From contig MEHQ01001933.1 in the NCBI GenBank assembly GCA_008828725.1, positions 136,356-200,355 on the forward strand: 64,000 nt of DNA, in the 5' to 3' direction. Positions 1-10,400 of the stretch are shown here, piece by piece (the first letter of the stretch is position 1; every line of letters starts with the position of its first letter). Made by a program: the position numbers and the translations under genes. Below the pieces are notes generated by a model, which was not told the DNA's origin, did not search any database, and worked only from the letters and a program-made list of their open reading frames with translations. The stretch comes from Saccharina japonica (taxonomy: Eukaryota; Sar; Phaeophyceae; Laminariales; Laminariaceae).

Positions 1-50
1 GAGCAACGGAGAGATAGACATAAGAGGCAGGCCGGCAGGCAGAGAGAGAG

Positions 51-74
51 GTGGACATGACAGACAGGCAGAGG

Positions 75-106
<32 letters not shown>

Positions 107-178
107 GAGACAGGCAGACAGACATGCATGCAGACATCCCAACATTAATACAGGCAGGCAGACAGACAGACATACAGT

Positions 179-240
<62 letters not shown>

Positions 241-345
241 TACAGACATACATACAGACAGACAGACAGACAGGCAGACAGACAGACAGACATATAGACA
301 GACAGATAGACAGACAGGCATAAAAACAGAGAGACAGCCAGACAG
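51..345. repeat. (GACA)n / (GA)n microsatellite
   Basis: Starts with GA/GAGACA repeats and continues as imperfect GACA tetranucleotides, with the purest stretch around 180-240. The open frames read through it on both strands are low-complexity shadows (Asp-Arg-Gln-Thr or Cys-Leu-Ser-Val repeats). Confidence 0.95.
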
Positions 346-983
346 ACAGAGAGGCAATCGTCCGACGTAACACAAGCCGCAGACATACGCAGGCGGAGGC
401 AAGGGAGGAACAGGAAGGAAGACCATCGGGCTGTGTACATACTATAATAGCACGGCAGAAAAGCGTGTGTAGTATATACAATGATCAGATCACAACGACC
501 ACACCATAGGCACCAAGTTAGGGCGATCAGGTCACAGCCACCAGGTCATACGCCTCAGGCCATTGCGACCAGATCATGGCGATCAAAACCGCGTCGATTA
601 TGCTGTACCCATGCCATGATAACCATGCCATGATATGTAACAATCGAATCGCAACGCTTACAATCCCAAAAAATCACATCGTAACGAACACAACACCACG
701 ACCACATCATCGAGGATAGCGTTTCAACCGCGGTTTTTTATTTTGGAACAGCCCCCTCCCCTCCCGCGTCTCACGGGGTACCCCGTGCCTGGGTGCTGGG
801 AGAAAAAAAACGTTGAAAAGGACTGCACCGACCGTGGCAGACTGTACTACCCATTGTTTTATAGCCATTACGGCGCCCTTCTCCTACCCCTCATTCCGAC
901 CCCAACCCCCGCGACTTTGACAGGGTATCTGCTCGTATACCCTACGACAAAAACTAGGTACTTCAACGCGTGGTCCACCGTAC
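346..983. other. No gene seen; probably ARP1 intron 4
   Basis: Lies downstream of ARP1 exon 4 on the minus strand. No actin-family exon is recognisable here, so the next ARP1 exon probably lies left of the window. Short imperfect GATCA/CCATGATA-type repeats occur around 480-640. Confidence 0.5.
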
Positions 984-3900
984 CTGGGGTGCGCAGAACA
1001 TGGCAGGGACGCCGAAGTTTTCGAAGAAGGTTTCCGCACACTGGCGGCGGTTCTTGTACGGGTTGAGGGGTGCCTCGGTGAGTAGTACCGCGTGGTCTTC
1101 GGGGGCGACGTTGAGGTTATCCCGCCCGTACACGTGCGCCCAGACCTTAAAAAAAAACGTGCGCATTGTTTATCGTTGTCGGTGTTGATACCGTTGTGGG
1201 TGTTGCTATATGCTACAAACTGGTATCGCGATCGTTGTCCGTCGTTGTTGAAACGTTGTGTCGTCAAAAATACCACCATGTCACCCTCATCTATCCCCAT
1301 CATCATCATCATCATCATCATCAACATCACCATCACTACCATCACCAGTGTTCCCGCCATCGTTATCATCACCATCGCCATACTTGTCCATTCACTACGA
1401 CATCATCATCACCATCATCATCATCATCATCATCATCACCATCACCCTCATAACCATCACTACTTTCTTGTATTTCGTGTCGACTAGAGTCTGTCGGCTA
1501 CGGCCTGCATACCAGCAACCAGGCATATATAATATGCTAACTATTAATAGTAGGGTGAAAAGGGCGTAAGAGGTAGACAGTAACATCGCGTCTGCAAATA
1601 ACTTCACAACATGCACAAGACGTTTGGGGTGTGGATACAACGGTAATATTCACCAGAGTGTATAATTTGGCAACATGGATGAGGGTTTCACCACCCGCAG
1701 TTAGTCGGGTGGGAAATATATTTGGCAGATAAAACATCCTAAACGCTGCTTGTGGGAATACCAAGTGGGTACCGCACGGAACGGTGCTGGTAGACTGGTA
1801 GAACTTGCGAACAGACAAGACTGTTGCTTGCAGTTGGACAGCGGCCGGTAACAATGTTCGTGCGTTACGTGGCACATCGAGCTATCATATCGCTGAATAC
1901 ACTACCTATCAGTCGCTTTCGGTAATATCAAACTCGGCTCGTCTCCACACTGCATCGCCATGCCTTCGTATATAGTGAACGCCCTCTTCCCATCATAGAT
2001 AAACTATATAAACAACTCGTTTACTACTATACTATTACGGGGAGCATAGAAAATAGGACCTACGGTACAAAAAAAATTTATATACGATATATATATTTCC
2101 CTATTTCTACTAACAATATTTGGTCCTATTTACTATGGTCCCACCGTAATATCATACTTGGGAGTACGAGTAGTCGCACTATTCATATCCTTATTGTTTT
2201 ACACCGTTAGCCGCTTACCGGTATGTAAGTGGTATCCAACTCGGCTCGTCTCCTTATATACTGCATCGAGATTCCTTGGTATTCAGTTCGTGGTCTAAAT
2301 CCCACAGACCCCCCCCGAGCCTACACAAATTGCAGAGTGTGTACTATCATACCACTATTACGGGGTGGGCTAATGTAGTAAATAGGACTTACGGTACACA
2401 CTAAAACCTAGTATATATTTACCTATTTTTACTACGTAACATTATTCGGTCCTATTTACTATGGTCCTCCGTAATATTGTACGTCGCAGTCGTACATACT
2501 ATTCATGCTAAATTGTAATACTGGCATATTGTCTCGATAGCTTCCCGCAATGCGTTATTCTCGGTGGTTCCATGTCCAGCAACCCCTTCTCTCTCCCCCC
2601 CCCCCCTTCCCTGCTGCTCTCACAACAGCACTTCGCCCACAGCTTATCGTTTCCCACACCTTCTCCATGTCTGCCCAGTTCTTCACAACCCCGTGCTCCA
2701 TGGGGTACGTCAGTCTAAACACTCCCCTGTGCTCCTCCACCTTGGTTGGCCCAGGCGGCATTATTAAGGGGGCGGGTGGGCGGGGCGGGGCGGAAAAGTT
2801 CAGGCGGCAGCACAGGTTTCGAACATTGAGCTGATGTACACCCCCCCCCGCCCGCACGCAAGGAAACGAGGTAATATACTCTTCTTTCTTTTTTTTTTTC
2901 CATCCCATTCATTATCTTCGCACTTCTGTCCCTCTCCCTCCATAGTCGTAACTCAGATCCGGGGTCACAAAGCAGGCTCTTCTCCCTCCTGCACACTGCG
3001 GTTAGGTAATATACATACGTACCAGGTACGTATTAATACCCTGTTTACCTGGTATGTACGTATGTACTACTTCGTGCAAAATTACGATAAATTGGAATAT
3101 TTTCCTTCTTTTCTTTCCGTATCTCTCCCTCTATCGATCGATCGGCCTCTGTCCCACGCCCCTCTTTTGCTCCCTCTCCCCCTTGCACCTCTCTCCTTCT
3201 TGATGTCTGTGTATCTCGTTTTCTCTCCCTCTCTTCATTCGCTTTCTCTCTCCCCCCTCACCCTTTTTCTCTCTCATATTTCATCAGTGCCATTTATATA
3301 TGTTGTCTCTCTTCAACAGCCCCCCCCTCCTTCAACGCAACAACAACGACTACAACATCGAAACCGTCGAAAACATCCCACCTTCTTCCCCAAGAAAACG
3401 TCGCCATCCAAAGCGCCTCCGATCATCGCCCGCTTGTGCTTCGGCCTGCCCACGTGGCTTGTGAATACCACCTGCTCCGCACCGCCACCGCCACAGTTAT
3501 TAATAGCCACCACCGCCGCCATAAAAGGAACGAAAACAAACAAACAATATGGTTAGAGGATAGGCCACGTCGAGGCAAGGCAAGGCAAGGCAAGGCAAGG
3601 CAAGGCAAAGCAGGGCAAGCAAGGCAAGGCAAGGCAAGGCAAGGCAAGGCAAGGCAAGGCAAGGCAAGGCAAGGCAAGGCAAGGCAAGGCAAGGCAAGGC
3701 AAGGCAAGGCAAGGCAAGGCAAGGCAAGGCAAGGCAAGGCAAGGCAAGGCAAGGCAAGGCAAGGCAAGGCAAGGCAAGGCAAGGCAAGGCAAGGCAAGGC
3801 AAGGCAAGGCAAGGCAAGGCAAGGCAAGGCAAGGCAAGGCAAGGCAAGGCAAGGCAAGGCAAGGCAAGGCAAGGCAAGGCAAGGCAAGGCAAGGCAAGGC

Positions 3901-5207
3901 AAGGCAAGGCAAGGCAAGGCAAGGCAAGGCAAGGCAAGGCAAGGCAAGGCAAGGCAAGGCAAGGCAAGGCAAGGCAAGGCAAGGCAAGGCAAGGCAAGGC
4001 AAGGCAAGGCAAGGCAAGGCAAGGCAAGGCAAGGCAAGGCAAGGCAAGGCAAGGCAAGGCAAGGCAAGGCAAGGCAAGGCAAGGCAAGGCAAGGCAAGGC
4101 AAGGCAAGGCAAGGCAAGGCAAGGCAAGGCAAGGCAAGGCAAGGCAAGGCAAGGCAAGGCAAGGCAAGGCAAGGCAAGGCAAGGCAAGGCAAGGCAAGGC
4201 AAGGCAAGGCAAGGCAAGGCAAGGCAAGGCAAGGCAAGGCAAGGCAAGGCAAGGCAAGGCAAGGCAAGGCAAGGCAAGGCAAGGCAAGGCAAGGCAAGGC
4301 AAGGCAAGGCAAGGCAAGGCAAGGCAAGGCAAGGCAAGGCAAGGCAAGGCAAGGCAAGGCAAGGCAAGGCAAGGCAAGGCAAGGCAAGGCAAGGCAAGGC
4401 AAGGCAAGGCAAGGCAAGGCAAGGCAAGGCAAGGCAAGGCAAGGCAAGGCAAGGCAAGGCAAGGCAAGGCAAGGCAAGGCAAGGCAAGGCAAGGCAAGGC
4501 AAGGCAAGGCAAGGCAAGGCAAGGCAAGGCAAGGCAAGGCAAGGCAAGGCAAGGCAAGGCAAGGCAAGGCAAGGCAAGGCAAGGCAAGGCAAGGCAAGGC
4601 AAGGCAAGGCAAGGCAAGGCAAGGCAAGGCAAGGCAAGGCAAGGCAAGGCAAGGCAAGGCAAGGCAAGGCAAGGCAAGGCAAGGCAAGGCAAGGCAAGGC
4701 AAGGCAAGGCAAGGCAAGGCAAGGCAAGGCAAGGCAAGGCAAGGCAAGGCAAGGCAAGGCAAGGCAAGGCAAGGCAAGGCAAGGCAAGGCAAGGCAAGGC
4801 AAGGCAAGGCAAGGCAAGGCAAGGCAAGGCAAGGCAAGGCAAGGCAAGGCAAGGCAAGGCAAGGCAAGGCAAGGCAAGGCAAGGCAAGGCAAGGCAAGGC
4901 AAGGCAAGGCAAGGCAAGGCAAGGCAAGGCAAGGCAAGGCAAGGCAAGGTAGCGCAAGCTCCTCCGTTTTCGGCGACGTCGGCCGATGGAAACCTCATTG
5001 AAGGCCGACAGGCGGCGTGGAGGCAGGGGGGGTGGGGTGGCAAAAGCAAGGATAACGGTAACGACTTGCCACACGCCTTACTGCATCTACTCGTACTCGT
5101 GGCGTACCTATGCTACGGACAAGGATACTAATAGCATGAGATAATACCTGATACCACTACTCTAATATCAGGTACTCATGTACCAGGTACTGGCGTTGTT
5201 TTTGGAT

Positions 5208-5242
<35 letters not shown>

Positions 5243-5574
5243 CTGCAGCATCAGTACTAGACGAAGCTCAATTTTCAATTTTCGATTTCAAAGTCGATTG
5301 TTCGCCGAATTCGATTGCGAGTCTATGACGTGCTTGGCTATCCGTGAGCAATACTGCGCAACTCACGCGGCAGGTTGACCAAATCTAGACCCCAACCAGT
5401 ACTCTACCCCCCCCTCTCCTCCCCACTATTCGCCATCCCTCCCATCCCGACTGCGACTGCTTTTGCTGGCAAGCACTGAAACCTTGCCTTGGGCTTGTCG
5501 GCACCCGCGAAGCCAGCTTTGATAATTCCAGTTCCATTATCGATCACAACCGGTTGGTTCAGCACTGCCGCCAT
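984..5574 (-). CDS. ARP1: Actin-related protein 1 (centractin), exons 1-4, 3' part outside window
   Basis: Arp1 forms the short actin-like filament of dynactin, the cytoplasmic dynein activator. Minus-strand exons are 5488-5574, 3382-3471, 2660-2740 and 984-1145, all phase 0, giving 140 residues of a family usually about 375 long. Exon 1 reads NQPVVIDNGTGIIKAGFAG, the actin phosphate-1 loop. Exon 2 carries VGRPKHKR, exon 3 TYPMEHGVVKNWADMEK, and exon 4 LLTEAPLNPYKNR. The NQPVVIDNG start and the GGALDGDVFLGKK segment favour Arp1 over conventional actin. The ATG at 5574 is the first after an in-frame stop near 5665. Introns 2-4 begin with GT. Intron 1 appears to use a GC donor (5487-5486), because only that donor keeps the frame and the family alignment. 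The nearest following exon, expected to resemble AVLSLYATGR, is not in the window. A truncated gene cannot be excluded. Confidence 0.88.
1296..1460. repeat. (CAT)n microsatellite
   Basis: Two blocks of CAT/CAC trinucleotides inside ARP1 intron 3. They create histidine-rich and isoleucine-rich shadow frames on the plus strand and methionine-rich ones on the minus strand. Confidence 0.93.
2033..2151. mobile_element. TA-target MITE, copy 1
   Basis: A short element with ends TTACGGGG...CCACCGTAA flanked by TA on each side. Interior motifs AATAGGACC, CTATTT and GGTCCTATTTACTATGGTC recur in the other copies. No coding capacity. Lies in ARP1 intron 3. The TA duplication suggests a Tc1/mariner-type source (inference). 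Confidence 0.8.
2356..2476. mobile_element. TA-target MITE, copy 2
   Basis: Same family as the element at 2033-2151: TA-TTACGGGG at the left, CCTCCGTAA-TA at the right, interior AATAGGACTTACGG and GGTCCTATTTACTATGGTC. About 120 bp, in ARP1 intron 3. Confidence 0.82.
2886..3004 (-). mobile_element. tRNA-headed SINE family, 3' fragment
   Basis: On the minus strand this is the 3' body of the dispersed family: ACCGCAGTGTGCAGG, then the GAGGGAGAAGAGCCTGC block, GTGACCCCGGATCTGAG, GAGGGAGAGGGACAGAAG, then ATGGGATGG and an A-rich tail (the T run near 2888-2900 on the plus strand). The tRNA-like head is absent, so it is 5' truncated. It lies in ARP1 intron 2. Confidence 0.65.
3572..4949. repeat. (AAGGC)n satellite-like array, about 275 units
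   Basis: A pentanucleotide array of about 1.38 kb. It is interrupted only near 3606-3622 and at its right edge, and is otherwise perfect. It occupies most of ARP1 intron 1 and is CCTTG-type on the transcribed-sense strand. With a 5-nt unit and no stop codon in any frame, it gives frames of about 500 codons on both strands; these are artefacts. Confidence 0.98.
5209..5241. repeat. (CAG)11 microsatellite
   Basis: Eleven perfect CAG units in ARP1 intron 1, close to exon 1. It is CTG on the gene-sense strand and is not translated in the proposed model. Confidence 0.95.
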
Positions 5575-7491
5575 CGCTGACGCCCCTTCCCCACTAGCCA
5601 GCAACTCAGTGCGAGTGGACCTCTCTGATGCAATTCTCTTGTGCTCTTCCTCGGTCCCTAGCAGCTAGATGGCTCCAGGCTCGTGTGTTCCCCGTTTGGC
5701 GATATTTCGTCCCCTTTTACCCTATTTAATCAGCTTCCATATCAGTTGCAAACCGCTGGTATGTGTAATCTCGCCGCGTTTGATCGCTATGATAGAAGCA
5801 AGACCACAGGCCACAGGAGCTGCAACTATGCCCGTGATGAGCTTTGACGCGCTTCCTTATGGCATATTCAGGTGATGATGAGTGTGTTTCCCCAGTGGAT
5901 GCTCTGCTTGCCTGCTGCAGATGCTGTGTCGGCGGTGATGTGTTTCGCAATGCACAGCATTTCTCATCTAGACGTTGAGTTCGCTGCCTATGATATGTAC
6001 GTAATGGTCGCATGAGCTCATCATGCTGGAGATCTAGAGATTAGGTGGATGTGCTGCTTGCTACCTGCTGCTTGCAGAAGTGACCAGCCATCATGTCCCA
6101 TCTGCGTTGACGTGCTGGGATGCGTCGTCTCGTACGTTGTCCCGTGCCTGTATTTACAAGAATGTTGCTTACGTAGCGGTTACTGCCTTTACACTGGAAG
6201 AAGACACGGTACTTTTGGCTGCAGCCAGGTTTCGGGGAGTTCCGACAGCATCACTTCGGATGCCCGCATCTCCTTGCCTGCTGTACGTATATCCTTCCTT
6301 GTGTGTGCATCTATACCTCCAAACCTTGCCACGCCCCATGGCCCATGGCCCTTTGCCTGGTCGTTGATTGCGGACTTCACCTCTGAACAAGTAAGTGCAC
6401 AACAAAATTCTGGATAACACAGAGTCGCTGCGTACGTGTACGACTATATATGTACTTTTAGCAGCAGGCCTGCCTGCCTGCTCAGCGCACCGCGCGTACC
6501 ACGAGCGCAAAGGCTGGCAGTAAGGACCTGGTGGGAAGTGGTGTCCGAGAGTGGTATAGCACTTATTCGACACTATGGATGAAGTCGACGTACCCTGCGT
6601 ACAAGACATAGTGGGCTAGTCCTATATAAATAACCCTACCCCTAACTCAAACAAACGTCAAACAAACGTCACTACTTGGCCAATGAAACACCAGTACAGG
6701 CACAAGTAGTTGGGGCTCCGAATAGTGGTAAACTCTATTAATAGTGGATGCTGTGCGTGCGCGGCAGCCGCCGAACGGATGACGGCGTCCTTATGCAGCG
6801 TTCCTCGGGCTACGAGTGCACGCGTTCCATGGACATTCGCCGACCAACGCCTGCCTACGTCGTTCTCGACGATGTATCACGGCATGCTTGGCGGCGTCCC
6901 TTACGTACACATAATGTCCCGTGGGCTATCATGGACGACCGCCTGCCGTCATTCTCGATTGCTGCTACCGTTACAGTTACCGCTGCCGCTGCCGCCGCTG
7001 CTGCTCCTGATGGTCACCAAAGCGTGTGTGCGCCACACAACCCTCCCTACCCGACGACGTCATTCGCATTCTCTATGAGTATGTCAGAAAAGACAAAGTA
7101 AACGTACCGGTATTAAAGATAAATTATTGTCCTCGAACTCTCCACTACACCCCTGCTAGCACCCACCTATGTTGTTGACGCCCCCCCCCCCGGCATCCGC
7201 ACCTGCCACTAATGTTGACGAAATCCCCCCCTCGCATCCGAACCCGCCTCTAGTTTTGACGAACTCCCCTCCCCCCGCATCACTACCCGCCTCGATTGTT
7301 GACCCCGATCCCCCCCGCGCGCGCATCTGCATTCACATTCACCTCGAGTGTGGACAAACTCCCCTCTCCTGCTCCGTCCCGAAAGGAAAGCGTGGTCAAT
7401 GGTCAAATTACAAAGGCAAGCAACAAATAAACACGCCCCCCTCCCCTCTCCCCCTTACTCCGGCAAATGGGCATGCCACCTTTCCATGCAG
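5575..7491. other. Intergenic region between divergent ARP1 and sulfotransferase genes
   Basis: The two genes are transcribed away from each other, so promoter elements of both probably lie here (inference); no clear TATA or initiator motif could be assigned. An open frame from 5669 ends at an AG|GT at 5871/5872 with phase 2, which would fit the sulfotransferase exon at 7492. It could be a first exon, but its ATG would be only 94 bp from the ARP1 ATG. A G/C-rich, pyrimidine-rich stretch lies at 7160-7320. Confidence 0.4.
7375..7445 (-). repeat. C-run-terminated short interspersed repeat, family I copy
   Basis: Reads CCCGAAAGGAAAGCGTGG, then TCAATGGTCAAATTACAAAGG, then GCAAGCAACAAATAAACACG followed by CCCCC. 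Copies occur at 25104, 25187/25586, 27400, 45660, 50208, 61785 and 62745. All end in a C run (G run on the opposite strand). This copy abuts the first assigned sulfotransferase exon. Confidence 0.75.
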
Positions 7492-10400
7492 GCGCGTCGT
7501 CGCGTGTCTGAGCCACGTCGAGACCGTGGAACTGTCCTGCGCTGACATGAAGCGAGCGGTCCTGTCGTTTTGTCTGTGGGAGCGCACCGCGGCCTGTGAG
7601 GGTGGGGGGCTCCGAGAGCCCCGCGGAGTCGTTTCCGAGAACGGGGAAGTGGGCCGAGGCGACGGGCAAAGTGCCACCCAAGGTGGGTCTCTATAGACGG
7701 TTGGCGGGGCGCGCTAGGGGTGGAGGGGGTGGGGGGTGGGGATGAGGAGTGGGGGTGGGGGGGGCGGGGGGCGGAGGGGCGTACTTCGGGTTGATGGGGG
7801 GTTGCTGCTGACTCTTATTGCGCGGGAATCATAAAAAAAAGAACGATGGAATCATAGTATATTGCCCCCGTAGGCGAGTGGCATTAAGATGCGAGGGGTC
7901 CCCTTACGAAACGGTAGGACCTTCTACAAGAACCAACGCCGCTCTAAAACAAAAACAGATCCCCCCTCCCCCCCACCGCCTTTCCCTCTCACTCCAGTGC
8001 AAGTCCCCCTCACAGGCCGTTCTCAGTAGGATACAGCCCACCCTCTATGCGACTCGCCCAACAGCTCACGGCGCTTCGCCCTTGGTGTACGCAATGCCTG
8101 CCTGGTCGGTGAAAAGCCGACATGCCCCGTCCCGGTTTTGTAGGGATGCGAGGGTCTATCGGTCATACGACTACGGCCATGCATGACATGAGTCCCCCCC
8201 CCGCCGCCGCCTTCCCCTCATCCTCGACTTCCCCCTTCCCCACTTACGACCATAAATACGTTGTTTTCCCATGTGTTTGCTTGTGTGTCTGCGCGTGTGC
8301 TGGACCTCATACAGCGATAGGGTCCGACTATTCCCCGGGCGCGCCTATCTACGGATTCTTGAGCGCGGAAGAGCAAGAGTTGGAGCTACGGTGCAACGGG
8401 GGACGCGACTTGAAAACGGTGCGAGCTGCTGCCGCTGCCACTGCTGCTCGTACTGCTGCTGCTGCTGCTGCTACTGCTGCTACTGTTACTACTGCTACTG
8501 CTACTACTACTGCTGCTGCTAGTTTTACTACTACTACAACTGCTACTACTACTACTGCTACTACTGTTACTATTACTACCACTACTACTACTACTTCGAA
8601 GTATATATTTTGCACTACTCGTTTTGCTATTTTTTTTACCCTGATCCTACAGTAGGTCAACTACTGCCGCTCTATGTCTAAATTGGTTCGCGACTATCGT
8701 GTTGGGGTATACACACCGCCGGTAAGCTGACGTGCCTTTTTCTTACTCTTGTTTTATTTATTTTTTGCGTTGCAGGTGCTGGCGAGCTACCCACGATCTG
8801 GAAACTCTCTTCTCCGGAGGCTACTGGAAGAGGTGACAGCACGAACTGACGACCCCCCTTCCCCCCTCCCCTCTCCTTCGTTCTGGCACAGTGGGGTACT
8901 CCGATGTAAGAGCGCCCCGAGACAAGCCAAAACAAGCGTTCTTAACCCCTATAGGACTGGAGTCCCGTTTTGGGGACAAATTACTTAGAATTAGAGTGGA
9001 ATGTCCCCAAAACGGGACTGCAGTCCTAAAAGGGTTAACTACACATTGGTCTTATCTGTAGTGGGAAACATATTGTTTTTTTAGTATAGGCGGGACATGC
9101 CGATTTGACCGCTCGTAAGTCCCGAATGCTCTTATCTTGGGCGCTCTCAAATCGGGGTACCCACTGTATCGCGGCGTTTTCCCCCATTTGCGTGCGGTCG
9201 CCCTCGCTCCCTGCGTCAACGCAAGAATGGGAATATCACTCTGGTCGGAAATGTAACCCCTTTCTGTACTATGAAGTAAAAATAAAACGGGTATTATATT
9301 TTCGGCCATATAAGTAACATATTTTTGTGTTGCGGCTTGGCACTTGTCAGCCCTACTATATATACTTCGTATATATATATATATCAATCAGAACCCACAA
9401 TGGACCCAAAAAGTTTACATCCCCCCTAATGGTTGCACACCATATTTGGTTAAAATTACTTTGTATTACTGTTTGTGCTATGTCCCCCCTCGTAATAATG
9501 CAAGGCGCCTTTGGAACGCTCGATTTGCGTCTTTGCTACTACTATTAGTAGGGAGCGTGACAATCATAACCTATGGGGGACATATGGCTGATTGTTGCGC
9601 CACCCACATAATACTCGTAGGAGGTAATTGATGTTCCGCTAGAACTGCTCCGCGGCGTGTCCTTGTTGTTGTTGGCTGTTGTTGTAGGTGGTGTTGGTAT
9701 TGGTGTTGTTGTTGTCTATTTGTTGCTGTTACCGTACACCGGCACGATAGGTGGTTGGTTGGAGGGTTGGTTTGTTGGGTTGTTGGTTGAGGGATTGGGT
9801 GGCTGATGGCTAGGTGGTTAGGTGGTTGGCGTTTAAAGTTAGTTGATTGGTTTGTTGACTTTGAGGTTAATTGGTTGGTCGGTGTTAAGGTTGATTGGTT
9901 GGTTGGCTGGTTAACTGATTGTGTAACTGGTTGTGTAACTGATTATTTGGTTGATTGGTTGGTTGGATCGTTGGTTAGTTGGTTACTCGGTCGGTAGGTC
10001 GGTCGATCAGGTCGATTTGTTCGTTGGTTGGTTGGTTGGTTGGTCTATTAGTTGGTTTGTTAGTTGGTTTATCTGTTGACGACGTGGCGTTGAACTATCG
10101 CTCACTCGCTCGCTGTCTCCAACAAACGGATTGGTATCGCTTGGCGGCCCCGGATTGATGTTTGTACCGGGTCAGGTGATGGGGGTCATCACCGGTAGCG
10201 ACACGCGCGCCGACCGCACCCTCAGCCGGAGCCTCTCCGTGTTCGGCATGCAGGTGTGTGGCTGCGTGTGTGTATCCATGATTTATTTGTGTCACACAGG
10301 TACGGTAACAGGTATGTATCCATGATTTGTGTGTATATAAGACACCATCATCATATTATGCATTCTTTGTGCGCGTATATTCTTACGTAAGGTATCCATT

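Noticed and set aside
1092-1487. His-rich ORF
   Set aside because: It is a CAT microsatellite translation in an ARP1 intron, on the opposite strand to the gene.
3423-5074. ORFs of about 500 codons on both strands across the AAGGC array
   Set aside because: A pentanucleotide without stops is open in every frame. The peptide is a pure five-residue repeat, and the array lies inside an intron supported by flanking ARP1 exons.
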